A stretch of DNA of 64,000 nt from Porticoccus sp964276025 (GCA_964276025.1 CAXYDD010000001.1:310001-374000), one strand, 5' to 3'; shown: positions 41,142-50,204, counted from the first letter of the stretch. Made by a program: numbers and translations. Notes: generated by a model from the letters alone, not told the origin.

Positions 41142-43232
41142 ATGAGAATTATTTATTTAAGTATCCTTTTTATTTTTGTATCGCACGCCTTCGCTGAAAA
41201 TACAAAAATAGAAATACAAGAAATACCGGTAACAGCAAACCCTTTACAAATTAACTCTAACGATATGGTTAAGCCTGTAAGAATTATAGGTAATAAAGAG
41301 TTAAGGAAGAATAGCTCTGCTTCTTTGGGTAGAAATCTGAAAAATATTCCAGGTGTAAGTAATAGCGCCTGGGGAGAAAATGTTGGTCGGCCTGTTATTC
41401 GTGGGATGGATGGTAATCGAATCAAGATTCTAAACAACGGTCTTGAAGTTAATGACGTTTCTGCTATGTCAGGTGACCACCCTGTAGGTATAGATACTTT
41501 ATCTGCAGATCAAATTGAGATCATAAAAGGTCCTGCATCAATTATTTATGGTGGGGGCTCTGTAGGTGGAACAATTAATATCATTGACCATACTATCGAT
41601 AGTGAATTTAATGAAGGGTTGTCTGGTGTTTATGATTTTAGTCATGGCGGTGCGCTTAGAGAAAGCACAAACTCTATTTCAGCAGACTATGGTTTTAAAA
41701 ACTTCATGCTTCATCTCGATGGTTTCAAGCGAGACAGTAAGAATTTGAAGATACCTGGTGATTCAGTATCATCTAAGCTTAGTGCAGCGAGAGCAGCAGA
41801 AGGCGAGCCTATTGCTAGAAATAAAAACGGTAAGGATACTCTCAATAGTTCACATAATGATAGCTATGGAGGTGGTGTTGGAGCATCCTACATATTCAGT
41901 GATGGATATACTGGATTCTCATATAAAGGCTACGATATGGAATATGGTAACCCAATCGAAAACGGTGCTTATACAGATGTCGAATCAGATAGATATAATT
42001 ATATATTCCAAAAAGATAATCTATCATCGAACATAAGTGGTTTTAAATTTGATACTAGCTACACTGAATACGAGCATGATGAAGTAGAGTCAAGTGGAGA
42101 AATTGCTACTCAATTCTTAAGAAATACCTATGAAGGTAAATTTGAATTAACACATTCGTTCATTAACGAAACAAAGGGTGTTATTGGGTTGGATTTTGGC
42201 ACATCTAGATTCTCAAAAGAGAAAGGTGGTCCCATGATTGCAAATAACAACTCCGAAAAAATATCTTTATATATATTAGAAAATTTCGCTTTCAATAACC
42301 AAGATATTACATTTGGTTTTAGGCAAGGCTTCGTTAAATTTAATGGAAATGACTTTGCAAGCGACGACGGGTGTACTGTTGATTATACCGATTCCGGTTG
42401 TGAGGCAGCTGGTGGCGAAGAAAACTCAACATCCTTCGATGATAGTGAAATGACATTTCAAACTTCAAATATATCTGTAGAGTCAAAGATGCAATTAAGA
42501 ACTGACTTATCATTAGGCATAAGCTTAAGTCATATCGAAAGAGCTCCATCTTATGAGGAATTGTTTGCATACGGTCATCACCATGCTACGGAGACGATTG
42601 AGCAAGGTGATAGAAGCCTCAGTGAAGAGCGATCCAATTCATTAGATGTAACTCTAAATTGGGCGGGTGAAAATAAAAACATAACTGTTTCACCATATTA
42701 CACTCGTTTTAATAGTTATATAGCTATGATAAATACTGGAACAACACAAAAACATATGCATGAGGGTGAAGACGAAAGTGAAGAAATCTCAGTCTTCAAA
42801 TATAAAAATATTCCAGCTGAATTTTATGGTTTAGAGGTACAAAGTGATTTCGATTTAACTGAAAACTACAAATTAAGCCTCTGGGGTGATTATGTAAGAG
42901 CAAAAAATCGAGATGGCGGAGATTTACCTAGAATACCTCCGGCTACACTTGGAGCTACTATTTTTGCTGACTGGGGCGACTTGAAAAGTGATTTAGGTAT
43001 GAGGCAGGTGTTTAGTCAAAATAAGATTGGTAAACATGAAATTAAAACTGATAATTATTCTGATCTAACTTTTAACTTGAGCTATCAAATACCTTCAAAA
43101 AAATCAGTGAGCGTATATATAAAAGGTGAAAATTTACTAGATGAAGATATCAGAGACCATGTTTCCTTCATAAAAGATCAAACTCTTAGTGGTGGGAGAA
43201 ATATCAAAGGTGGCTTTAACGTAAGTTTTTAG
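41142..43232 (+). CDS. TonB-dependent outer-membrane receptor, ZnuD-like
   Basis: 696 residues from the ATG at 41142, preferred over the ATG at 41130 because GGAG then lies 6 nt upstream and the signal peptide starts cleanly (MRIIYLSILFIFVSHAFA). Plug domain: IQEIPVTANPL (TonB box region), GRPVIRGMDGNRIKILNNG, DQIEIIKGPASIIYGGG. The barrel ends in the aromatic GGFNVSF. Histidine-rich extracellular stretches (AYGHHHATETIEQGD, KHMHEGEDE) recall Neisseria ZnuD and suggest zinc or another metal, but substrate specificity is inference. A terminator follows. Confidence 0.8.
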   Translation: MRIIYLSILFIFVSHAFAENTKIEIQEIPVTANPLQINSNDMVKPVRIIGNKELRKNSSASLGRNLKNIPGVSNSAWGENVGRPVIRGMDGNRIKILNNGLEVNDVSAMSGDHPVGIDTLSADQIEIIKGPASIIYGGGSVGGTINIIDHTIDSEFNEGLSGVYDFSHGGALRESTNSISADYGFKNFMLHLDGFKRDSKNLKIPGDSVSSKLSAARAAEGEPIARNKNGKDTLNSSHNDSYGGGVGASYIFSDGYTGFSYKGYDMEYGNPIENGAYTDVESDRYNYIFQKDNLSSNISGFKFDTSYTEYEHDEVESSGEIATQFLRNTYEGKFELTHSFINETKGVIGLDFGTSRFSKEKGGPMIANNNSEKISLYILENFAFNNQDITFGFRQGFVKFNGNDFASDDGCTVDYTDSGCEAAGGEENSTSFDDSEMTFQTSNISVESKMQLRTDLSLGISLSHIERAPSYEELFAYGHHHATETIEQGDRSLSEERSNSLDVTLNWAGENKNITVSPYYTRFNSYIAMINTGTTQKHMHEGEDESEEISVFKYKNIPAEFYGLEVQSDFDLTENYKLSLWGDYVRAKNRDGGDLPRIPPATLGATIFADWGDLKSDLGMRQVFSQNKIGKHEIKTDNYSDLTFNLSYQIPSKKSVSVYIKGENLLDEDIRDHVSFIKDQTLSGGRNIKGGFNVSF

Positions 43233-43254
43233 AACAATATTTCTATAGTTAAAC

Positions 43255-43284
43255 AAAAGGGCAATCTAAGATTGCCCTTTTTTT
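43255..43284 (+). terminator. Strong rho-independent terminator after TonB receptor
   Basis: Perfect 12-bp stem AAAAGGGCAATC / GATTGCCCTTTT with a 3-nt loop, running into TTT. It is the cleanest terminator in the window. Confidence 0.92.
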
Positions 43285-43330
43285 ATGTGAGGTGCAGTTT
43301 AAAAAATATAATTAAATAATTTATCAGTTA

Positions 43331-43606
43331 TTAACTTGCAGAGGATTGCTTAACAACAAAGATGGGTTGTTTTGCTTGTTTTGCTTGTTTATATCTTTTT
43401 CGATAACAAAACTTATATAAAGATTCTGCATCCTCAAATACGTGCCTCTTACCTGAACCCTCATAAACCAACCAATAGGTGTTCCTAGTCACCAGATTAA
43501 ACCCGAGTTGTTTTATTTTTAGTTCAGACTTTTTGACAAGACTAAGTTCTTTTTCATGGCGAACTTTTTCGTCAGTCCAGCTTAAATTTTTTTTGTTACA
43601 TTTCAT
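43331..43606 (-). CDS. Small basic hypothetical protein, 91 aa
   Basis: Lysine-rich protein beginning MKCNKKNLSWTDEKVRHEKE, with a central beta-like segment LGFNLVTRNTYWLVYEGSGKR and a C-terminal KQAKQAKQ repeat. No signal peptide. The basic character suggests nucleic-acid binding; nothing more can be said. It is isolated between the receptor terminator and queE. Confidence 0.55.
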   Translation of the reverse strand: MKCNKKNLSWTDEKVRHEKELSLVKKSELKIKQLGFNLVTRNTYWLVYEGSGKRHVFEDAESLYKFCYRKRYKQAKQAKQPIFVVKQSSAS

Positions 43607-43735
43607 AAAAATTTAACGTGATTCATTAAAGAAACGAAAATTTATAATACAACGGACCAATAAAATAAAGATTTTTTTTTAAAATGTAAAGATATTTTTT
43701 AAATAAGAACTTATATAGGGATTAAATTAACTACA

Positions 43736-44398
43736 TCAGTTGATATTTAAAACCTTGTGGGTTTGCAGGTTTAGCCGCCACCTTGGATTATCAAGACAAA
43801 ACTGAACTGTCTCTTGAGTAACTCTATCCTTATTTGGATGAATATTTTCTGCTAGCAGAGGCTCGGCCATAGGTGTTAAATAGTAGAAATCTGCTTTAAT
43901 ATGCGAAAAATTTTCAGGCATAGCATCCTTCTGAGGAAAGACTAACTTAAGCTCGTTACACTGATTAATCACGACTTTTGAAGATCCTTTTGGACTACAA
44001 CATATCCAATCTATACCCAATGGAAGAGGCAAGGTTCCATTTGTTTCTATAGCAACCTCGAAACCCAATTGATGAAAATTATCAATCAAATCCTTATCTA
44101 GCTGGAGTGCTGGTTCCCCCCCTGTGCATACTACAAAAGGCTTACCAATTTTATTTGGCCAGAGATTATTCACCGCTAGAGCCAAATCTAATGCAGAAAT
44201 ATATTCTCCACCATTCTGACCATCGGTTCCAAGAATATCGGTATCACAAAAATTACATGCAGAGCGAGCTCTATCCTCTTCTTTTCCATTCCATAAATTA
44301 CATTTGCTAAATCTACAAAAAATAGCTGGCCTTCCAGATTGAGCACCCTCACCTTGTAATGTGTAGAAAATTTCTTTTATCTTATATGATTTTTTCAT
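43736..44398 (-). CDS. queE: 7-carboxy-7-deazaguanine synthase QueE
   Basis: Radical-SAM enzyme of the queuosine pathway converting 6-carboxy-tetrahydropterin to 7-carboxy-7-deazaguanine. 220 residues. Its cluster motif is the long CX14CX2C type (SKC...ACNFCDTD, about residues 33-51) seen in Burkholderia QueE, not the CX3CX2C of most radical-SAM proteins. Also present are EIFYTLQGEGAQSGRPAIF at the start, CTGGEPALQLD and ETNGTLPLP. It follows queC with a one-base overlap of stop and start, so the two form an operon. Confidence 0.93.
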   Translation of the reverse strand: MKKSYKIKEIFYTLQGEGAQSGRPAIFCRFSKCNLWNGKEEDRARSACNFCDTDILGTDGQNGGEYISALDLALAVNNLWPNKIGKPFVVCTGGEPALQLDKDLIDNFHQLGFEVAIETNGTLPLPLGIDWICCSPKGSSKVVINQCNELKLVFPQKDAMPENFSHIKADFYYLTPMAEPLLAENIHPNKDRVTQETVQFCLDNPRWRLNLQTHKVLNIN

Positions 44399-45054
44399 TA
44401 TATATATCCAGAAGGATCGCTTATATCATTTAAAGTAAAAGCTTCTTTTCGCTCAAAGCAAGCTCCACACTTACCGCAAGCTAATTCTTTTCCATTATAG
44501 CAACTCCATGTTTTACTATAATCTAAGCCCATAAGGAGGCCCTCTTTAACTATTCGTCCTTTATCATAGTGCAAATATGGAGTCACGATTTCTATTGGTT
44601 CATAATTTGCAACGGTACACACATCATTCATTTTTTTTACAAATTCTGGTCTACAATCTGGGTATATTGCATGGTCTCCTGTGTGGGCCCCATAAAAGAC
44701 TTTTACGGCATTAATAGAAACTGCATAGCCAACAGCTAAAGAGAGCAAAATCATATTTCTGTTTGGAACAATAGTTGATCGCATAGTTTCATCAGCATAG
44801 TGACCTTCCGGAATATTGATATTTGATGTCAATGAAGAACCCTGAATAAGTTGATTTATAGCTGTGATATCTATAACTTTATGCGGTACCTGAAGCTCTA
44901 AACAAGCGGACTCAGCATACTTAATTTCCTTAGCATGCCTCTGACCATAATCAAATGTCACCGCTGAGACATGGTGTCTCTCTTTCACCATTCGATTAAG
45001 AAGAGTGAAGGAGTCCATTCCCCCAGAAAAGATAACTACAATTTTTTCGGTCAT
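44398..45054 (-). CDS. queC: 7-cyano-7-deazaguanine synthase QueC
   Basis: ATP-dependent enzyme turning carboxy-deazaguanine into preQ0, next step after QueE. 218 residues with the PP-loop FSGGMDSFTLL (about residues 9-19), FDYGQRHAKEI, STIVPNRNMILLSLA and the zinc-binding C-terminal cysteines in CYNGKELACGKCGACFERK. It is first gene of the queC-queE pair. Other queuosine genes (queD, queF, tgt) are not in the window. Confidence 0.95.
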   Translation of the reverse strand: MTEKIVVIFSGGMDSFTLLNRMVKERHHVSAVTFDYGQRHAKEIKYAESACLELQVPHKVIDITAINQLIQGSSLTSNINIPEGHYADETMRSTIVPNRNMILLSLAVGYAVSINAVKVFYGAHTGDHAIYPDCRPEFVKKMNDVCTVANYEPIEIVTPYLHYDKGRIVKEGLLMGLDYSKTWSCYNGKELACGKCGACFERKEAFTLNDISDPSGYI

Positions 45055-45101
45055 AAAAATATCTAATCGAGATCTACTGTTGAGTTAGATGGGATTAAGT
45101 G

Positions 45102-45695
45102 TCAATTCAAATTCTTGTTACTATCTAAAGTCGACTCTATGGCTTCGATCATTTTATCAGCAAGGGGATCTGTTATAGATGAATAAGCAGCAACGAAATC
45201 ACCTTCACCATTTAGTAGATATTTGTGGAAATTCCATCGTGGTGCCCCTGATTTTTTCTTAACCCAAGAATAAAATGGATGGGCATTTTTTCCTTTAACG
45301 TGAACTTTAGAAGTCATTGGAAAATTAACATTGAATTTAACAGTACAGAAATTTTTTATTTCACTCTCAGTTCCAGGCTCTTGCCCCATAAAGTCATTTG
45401 ATGGTACACCTAATACAACCAAACCTTTATCGCTATATTTATCCCATAAACTCTGCAAACCAGAGTATTGCGAGGTAAATCCACAACGAGATGCTGTGTT
45501 GACAACTAACAAAGCATTACCAGAAAAAGTAGACAATGGTAGCGGCTTCCCATCGATAGAAATAAAATCGAATTGATGGGCATTACCATCGAAGTTAATT
45601 TCATTCGTGCTCATATCATTTACTCCAGATAAATTTGAATTGGCACAAGCTAAGGCTTGATATAAAAGAAAAATACCAAATAAAGCTAATTTCAT
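45102..45695 (-). CDS. Exported glutathione-peroxidase-family protein
   Basis: Thiol peroxidase of 197 residues. An N-terminal signal (MKLALFGIFLLYQALACA) precedes a complete glutathione-peroxidase fold: peroxidatic Cys in NTASRCGFTSQY (about residues 70-81), the Gln of the FMGQEPGTE loop and the Trp/Asn in PRWNFHKYLL. It uses Cys rather than selenocysteine (TGT codon region, no UGA). With the signal peptide it should detoxify peroxides in the periplasm, in keeping with the oxidative-stress genes around it. Upstream of it the TlpA-like gene is divergent. Confidence 0.85.
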   Translation of the reverse strand: MKLALFGIFLLYQALACANSNLSGVNDMSTNEINFDGNAHQFDFISIDGKPLPLSTFSGNALLVVNTASRCGFTSQYSGLQSLWDKYSDKGLVVLGVPSNDFMGQEPGTESEIKNFCTVKFNVNFPMTSKVHVKGKNAHPFYSWVKKKSGAPRWNFHKYLLNGEGDFVAAYSSITDPLADKMIEAIESTLDSNKNLN

Positions 45696-45819
45696 TAAAT
45701 CCCTCTCATAACTATAAAAACTAAAGCGACATACTCATATGCCTTAACCTATAATACATTACTCAAAGCCTACAATCATAGAAACGGTTGCTAAAAATCA
45801 AAGTTTTTAGCCTATAATT

Positions 45820-46341
45820 ATGCCTATAAAAAAATTTATATTATTTATTTTTTTAATTCTAATACCATTATATACATTAGCTGATAAGAAAATGGATCTC
45901 ATATATCCGCCGTTACCACTCCCACTATTATCTTTTGATGATGGATTGGAATCAGTAGGTATAGAAAAATTTGCAGGGAAATATGTTTTGATGAACTTTT
46001 GGGCAACCTGGTGTGCTCCTTGTATTACAGAAATGCCATCACTTGATAAGCTAGCGAAACATCTCCGTAAAAAAGGACTTATTGTAGTTGCAGTAAGTCA
46101 AGATCTTGGTGAACTATCGAAAGTCAAATCCTTTTTAAAGCCAATGATGTTAGAAGAAATTATAATATGGTATGACAAAAAGAATAAAGGTTTTCGAGAA
46201 CTCGGGTTAAGGGGTTTACCCACAACTATTTTGATTAACCCTAAAGGGTTGATGCTAGCAAAACTTGAAGGTTCTGCAGAATGGAATGAAGGTTTATTAT
46301 TAACACAAATAGAAAAAATTATTGAAGAGGACGACAGCTAG
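45820..46341 (+). CDS. TlpA/ResA-like thioredoxin-fold protein
   Basis: 173 residues with an N-terminal membrane anchor or signal (KKFILFIFLILIPLYTLA) and a thioredoxin domain with the active site NFWATWCAPCITEMPSL (WCAPC, about residues 66-70) and the cis-Pro loop LGLRGLPTTILINPKG (about 127-142). It should face the periplasm and reduce or oxidise thiols, for example in cytochrome maturation or peroxidase recycling. There is no ribosome binding site upstream of the ATG; a TATAAT lies two bases before it, so the message may be nearly leaderless. Confidence 0.82.
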   Translation: MPIKKFILFIFLILIPLYTLADKKMDLIYPPLPLPLLSFDDGLESVGIEKFAGKYVLMNFWATWCAPCITEMPSLDKLAKHLRKKGLIVVAVSQDLGELSKVKSFLKPMMLEEIIIWYDKKNKGFRELGLRGLPTTILINPKGLMLAKLEGSAEWNEGLLLTQIEKIIEEDDS

Positions 46342-46359
46342 AGAATATAATTCTTATTT

Positions 46360-46794
46360 CTAATAAATAGTATAAGCAACTAAGAAATGTAATATAGCGA
46401 CAATTATAGCTAGTCTTAAACGCATGGAGTAGTAATAAGGTTCAATTTCATAATGACCAAAGACTATTCTATCTGTCTTCAAATCAGCGATATGCATGAA
46501 GCCCAAAAAAATAATAAAAAAAGGTGTGGGTATTGACAAAAAAAATACCCAAACCAAAACAGGTGGAATAATACTTACGACGAATTTTTTACTCTTATCT
46601 TTATTGCTTGTAAGCGCAAAACCCCAGTGAATACCGCTCATGAAAGCTATAATGATAATAGAGTATATAGTGAATGCTTGCTGAGATATATCTTGTATTT
46701 GAGGCAAAAATAAAATTGAAATATAAGATACAAAAAAAGGTAGTAAGCCTAGATATCCTAGGTATAAAGTTACTGAAAAATCTCTATTGATCAT
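46360..46794 (-). CDS. DUF3429 membrane protein
   Basis: 144-residue protein with about five hydrophobic helices and the family-typical LGYLGLLPFFVSYISI near the start and MSGIHWGFAL in the middle. Members are of unknown function and often occur in the same photo-oxidative-stress/lipid clusters as the genes downstream in this window. A near-consensus promoter lies upstream at 46842-46871, with three TTTATTAA repeats in the leader. It is convergent with the TlpA-like gene. Confidence 0.7.
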   Translation of the reverse strand: MINRDFSVTLYLGYLGLLPFFVSYISILFLPQIQDISQQAFTIYSIIIIAFMSGIHWGFALTSNKDKSKKFVVSIIPPVLVWVFFLSIPTPFFIIFLGFMHIADLKTDRIVFGHYEIEPYYYSMRLRLAIIVAILHFLVAYTIY

Positions 46795-46813
46795 ATGTAA
46801 AGTTGTCTCTGAT

Positions 46814-46837
46814 TTTATTAATTTATTAATTTATTAA
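46814..46837. repeat. Three-copy 8-bp tandem repeat in a leader
   Basis: TTTATTAA three times without mismatch, between the -10 element and the start codon of the DUF3429 gene. Copy-number change here would alter the leader length. Confidence 0.8.
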
Positions 46838-46841
46838 AATG

Positions 46842-46871
46842 ATTATGGATAGCTTGTTAACCCTGTGTCAA
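46842..46871 (-). promoter_or_regulatory. Sigma-70 promoter for DUF3429 gene
   Basis: On the minus strand TTGACA and CATAAT are separated by 18 bp (46871-46866 and 46847-46842). The -35 is perfect and the -10 matches five of six bases. It reads away from the lipocalin gene, which begins at 46881. Confidence 0.65.
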
Positions 46872-46880
46872 AATTAACAG

Positions 46881-47438
46881 ATGCTTACAAAAAAATATTT
46901 TCTTTTTATGCTTCTGTATATGTTTAGCTACAATGTAGCTTTTGCTGATATACGACCAATTGACAACTTTAATATATCTCAATATCTTGGAAAATGGTAC
47001 GAAATTGCTAGGTTAGATCATTGGTTTGAAAGAGATATGATACAGGTTTCAGCTAACTATTCTATGCTAGAAGACGGGGCAATAAAGGTTACCAACCAAG
47101 GGTTGAAGAAGTCAGGTAAACCAAAAATAGCTAATGGTAAAGCACGTTTTGTTGGAAAGAGAGATCAAGGACACCTAAAGGTTTCTTTTTTCTGGCCTTT
47201 CTCTACTCCATATATAATTTTTGAATTAGACGACAACTACCAATTCGCCTATGTAACAAGCGATAGTAAATCGTATCTCTGGTTTCTTGCAAGAACACCA
47301 TGTGTGACCCAAAAACTGAAGGATGATTTTGAAGAAAAAACTAACAGCTTAGGTTTTGATACAAGTGAATTAATTTATGTTGAACAAATTTGCAATCCTT
47401 CAGACGACAAGATGAAAATACAAAAAAGTAGATTTTAA
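46881..47438 (+). CDS. blc: Exported lipocalin (Blc-like)
   Basis: 185 residues: signal peptide (LFMLLYMFSYNVAFA) then the lipocalin fold with first conserved region YLGKWYEIARLDHWFERDM (about 36-54, G-x-W), second region YVTSDSKSYLWFLARTP (about 124-140) and a late cysteine. There is no lipobox cysteine at the cleavage site, so it may be soluble rather than anchored. Bacterial lipocalins carry fatty acids or lysolipids and respond to membrane stress, matching the lipid-modification cluster downstream. Confidence 0.88.
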   Translation: MLTKKYFLFMLLYMFSYNVAFADIRPIDNFNISQYLGKWYEIARLDHWFERDMIQVSANYSMLEDGAIKVTNQGLKKSGKPKIANGKARFVGKRDQGHLKVSFFWPFSTPYIIFELDDNYQFAYVTSDSKSYLWFLARTPCVTQKLKDDFEEKTNSLGFDTSELIYVEQICNPSDDKMKIQKSRF

Positions 47439-47446
47439 ACATCTTA

Positions 47447-47632
47447 TTATTTACTAGTATCAACCTCACTCTCTATTGACTTAATTTTATTAAGAATAAT
47501 ATCAGCATCTTTAGATAATTCAGAGTATTTAAAAATATCTCCAGACCGTTGAGCTATCATGGCATCCTTAAGCTTTGCTGCATATTCATCTTTAAGTTTT
47601 TTTAGGGGATTTTTTTTAAATATTCCAAACAT
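47447..47632 (-). CDS. DUF6435-family small protein
   Basis: 61 residues from the ATG giving MFGIFKKNPLKKLKDEYAAK, then MIAQRSGDIFKYSELSKDAD. This matches, from memory, the short DUF6435 / Lacal_2735-type proteins that begin MFG(L/I)FKK. Helical and charged, cytosolic, function unknown. The next upstream start (four codons earlier) is less like the family. It ends 8 bp from the lipocalin stop, tail to tail. Confidence 0.65.
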   Translation of the reverse strand: MFGIFKKNPLKKLKDEYAAKLKDAMIAQRSGDIFKYSELSKDADIILNKIKSIESEVDTSK

Positions 47633-47716
47633 AATAATAACCATCTCTTAGTTAAGTCACTGTGTATTTTGTGTATTTTTATTTTTAAAATAAAAATTAG
47701 TCCCTAGCAATTAATT

Positions 47717-48457
47717 CTATTTAATTTTTTTCAGTAACCAAAAATATATACGATAAGGAAGTAGGCTTAGTATTTTTATAAAATTGGAGAAAAAGAAGGG
47801 AAATTTTACCTCAAAACTATGGCTTTTTATCCCTTTTTTAATAAAAATAGCTGCTTGTTTAGTTGTCATCAGTGAAGGCATCTTAAAATCGTTCAAGTCG
47901 GTTAGTCTAGTCTTCACAAATCCAGGATTTATAAGCTGGACTTTTATGCCATGTATAGATAGATCGCAATTTAAATTTTCTGCTAGATGTATTAAACCAG
48001 ACTTGCTAGATCCATATCCGGTATCTTTTGGTAATCCTCGATATCCGGCTATGCTGGAAACTAGTACGATATGTCCATTTTTTTTTCTAATAAATTCAGG
48101 AACTACCTGACTGAGAACTCTGTAGGCTCCAACTAAATTAATATTAATCATCTTTTCAATTTGGTCGACATTTATTGAATCAGAGGTCATAGGTCTGTAG
48201 TAGCCAGCGCAGTAAATAATAGTATCGATAGTTTCAATTTTACTAATAATATCTTTCCAACCACTCTCTACGGAGGCATTATCAGCAACATCTAAAGGAC
48301 AAGGCATTGATTTATATTTTATACCAGAGGATAGGGTGTCAAGTCGCTCAGCATCTCTCGCTGAAAGAATAAGGAAATTATCGGCATCCTGTCCTAGCTC
48401 CTCTGCAAGTGCCCTACCAATGCCCTCACTTGCTCCTATAAGCCAAATTTTATTCAT
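47717..48457 (-). CDS. Short-chain dehydrogenase/reductase (photo-stress cluster)
   Basis: 246 residues. NAD(P)-binding motif GASEGIGRALAEEL (about residues 8-21), NNAG-equivalent YCAGYYRP, catalytic Ser in HIVLVSSIAGYRG and Y-x-x-x-K in GYGSSKSGLI. The C-terminus is hydrophobic (FFSNFIKILSLLPYRIYFWLL), suggesting membrane association and a lipid substrate. It overlaps the DUF3833 gene by 4 bp (ATGA), so it is in the operon with the amine oxidase, DUF1365 and Cfa-like genes. The substrate is unknown. Confidence 0.85.
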   Translation of the reverse strand: MNKIWLIGASEGIGRALAEELGQDADNFLILSARDAERLDTLSSGIKYKSMPCPLDVADNASVESGWKDIISKIETIDTIIYCAGYYRPMTSDSINVDQIEKMININLVGAYRVLSQVVPEFIRKKNGHIVLVSSIAGYRGLPKDTGYGSSKSGLIHLAENLNCDLSIHGIKVQLINPGFVKTRLTDLNDFKMPSLMTTKQAAIFIKKGIKSHSFEVKFPFFFSNFIKILSLLPYRIYFWLLKKIK

Positions 48458-48987
48458 GGTTTTTTCTTCATCACCAAGACTATTTCACCTACTTTAAACC
48501 CAAACTTCTTCATAGATGTTCTATTTAGAATTATATTTTCCTCTACAAGGTACATCCAATCATCCATATTTAGATTAATTGTTGAATTCTTATAAGGAAT
48601 ATTCAAAACATAATTTAAATTAACAGCATTACCATTAATCTTTCCTTTAGCTTCACCGATTACATCGCCAGCTGAGCCCACGAATGAATTTTTATCAGAA
48701 AAAACTATTTTCCATGTTCTTTGGGTTTTTTCGCCGTCATCAAAAATAAACCATTCTTCTAAAATCCCTACATCACCTTCCCATTTACCCTTGATTTCTA
48801 CCTTAAAACTCCTAGTTTGCCTTCCGTTAAAATCAAATAAACTTCCCCAGCCTTCAATCTCTCCATCAAAAAAATTTCTTAGATCCATCTTATTAGGTTT
48901 ATCGCCATAATAATCAATTGAATTATTAGTACATCCAGAAAACATAAAGCAAACAAAACTCATAGCTAAAAATTTTAATTTATTCAT
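48454..48987 (-). CDS. DUF3833 lipoprotein
   Basis: 177 residues with a lipoprotein signal (KFLAMSFVCFMFSGC, lipobox cysteine at residue 19). The mature part is beta-rich: RNFFDGEIEGWGSLFDFNGR, VEIKGKWEGDVGILEEWFIF, FKVGEIVLVMKK, the pattern of DUF3833. Members are almost always encoded with a Cfa-like methyltransferase, DUF1365 and a flavin amine oxidase. A role in handling the modified lipid at the envelope is inference. Confidence 0.85.
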   Translation of the reverse strand: MNKLKFLAMSFVCFMFSGCTNNSIDYYGDKPNKMDLRNFFDGEIEGWGSLFDFNGRQTRSFKVEIKGKWEGDVGILEEWFIFDDGEKTQRTWKIVFSDKNSFVGSAGDVIGEAKGKINGNAVNLNYVLNIPYKNSTINLNMDDWMYLVEENIILNRTSMKKFGFKVGEIVLVMKKKP

Positions 48988-49038
48988 ATAGAACCTATTA
49001 TCCTTTTAGTTAACTTCAACCACGGCACATTCATGAAA

Positions 49039-50193
49039 CTAATTCAATATCTCTACTTGCATGACATTCGTTCTATTCGAATTAAATCCTGCGATACAGA
49101 TACTTAGATAAAACTCCCATGAACGCAAGAATGACTCCGAGCAACCATTTTCTAATAACTGGTTTTTTTGTTCTGAAAAATTTTCTCTCCACTTTTGAAG
49201 CGTCCAAGCGTAGTCTTTACCAAATTCAAATATCTCTCCTATTTCCAATTTTGAAGCTCTAGCCTTACTACAAAAAACTTCTTTTGATGGTAGCATTCCT
49301 CCAGGAAAAACATGGTGCCTAATATAGTCGCTTTTTTTTCTATACTCAGGAAAAATTTTATTATCAATAGTGATAGTCTGAATCATTGCCTGCCCATTTT
49401 TTTTAAGCAATCTTTTTACTTGATCAAAATAAGTTTTCCAAAACTTCTCACCGACGGCTTCGAACATTTCGATAGATACTATTCGATCAAATGTGCCCTT
49501 AATTTTTCGATAATCTTTCATTACAATCTCTGCATTTCCATTTAACCTTTTTTTTGCATAATCATATTGTTCGTTTGATATTGTTAGTCCTGTAACACGT
49601 GCTCCAGCAACGATCGCTTCTTCAGCAAATCCTCCCCAGCCACACCCGATCTCTAAAATGTCTTTATTTTGCACATTAATTTTATTAATTATGCGCTGAT
49701 ATTTATGTAACTGAGCATCCATTAGGCTATCTTTATCGCTAGCTCTTATAGCTGATGAATAGGTCATTGTTGGGTCAAGCCAAGACTGATAAAAATCATT
49801 ACCTATATCGTAATGCTCAAGAATATTTTTTTTACTACCATAAAGTGTATTTGCTCTTACTAATTGATTATGTAAGTAAAAAAATATCTTATTAAAAAAA
49901 CTCGCTTGTCCTTTATTTTTTATACTACTTAAATTTAAACTACAATAAGTTAAAAAATCGGGTACATCAGAACTATCCCAAAAGCCTAGATGGTAAGCCT
50001 CTCCTAAGCCAATGTCCCCTCTTTTTGTCAACATACCCATAATTCGCCAATCATGGATTATCATATCGCATTTCGGTCCATCGATATCTCCGTTGAAAAT
50101 TAATTCCTCTGAACTAGGTAAACGAATAGTCAGCTGTCCAATGTCGGCTTTTTCGAAAAGAATTTTTAATGCATCCTTATACTTATTACTCAT
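49039..50193 (-). CDS. cfa: Cyclopropane-fatty-acyl-phospholipid synthase-like methyltransferase
   Basis: 384 residues. The SAM-binding motif is DILEIGCGWGGFAEEAI (about residues 170-186), preceded by HYDIGNDFYQSWLDPTMTYS (lipid/active-site region) and followed by IVSIEMFEAVGEKFW and FPGGMLPSKE; all are Cfa hallmarks. It acts on unsaturated acyl chains of membrane phospholipids, adding a methylene or methyl group from SAM. In clusters with DUF1365 and a flavin amine oxidase such enzymes may make other modified lipids (for example methylated or furan fatty acids) rather than cyclopropanes. Confidence 0.88.
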   Translation of the reverse strand: MSNKYKDALKILFEKADIGQLTIRLPSSEELIFNGDIDGPKCDMIIHDWRIMGMLTKRGDIGLGEAYHLGFWDSSDVPDFLTYCSLNLSSIKNKGQASFFNKIFFYLHNQLVRANTLYGSKKNILEHYDIGNDFYQSWLDPTMTYSSAIRASDKDSLMDAQLHKYQRIINKINVQNKDILEIGCGWGGFAEEAIVAGARVTGLTISNEQYDYAKKRLNGNAEIVMKDYRKIKGTFDRIVSIEMFEAVGEKFWKTYFDQVKRLLKKNGQAMIQTITIDNKIFPEYRKKSDYIRHHVFPGGMLPSKEVFCSKARASKLEIGEIFEFGKDYAWTLQKWRENFSEQKNQLLENGCSESFLRSWEFYLSICIAGFNSNRTNVMQVEILN

Positions 50194-50204
50194 ATTGCTT
50201 TACT

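Noticed and set aside
44399..45101. preQ1 riboswitch in front of queC
   Set aside because: The 47-bp gap between the queC and peroxidase genes shows no preQ1-type hairpin with A-rich tail.
45813..45818. TATAAT two bases before the TlpA-like start codon as a promoter
   Set aside because: A start of transcription six or seven bases later would fall inside the coding region, and the -35 spacing (19 bp to TTGCTA) is poor.
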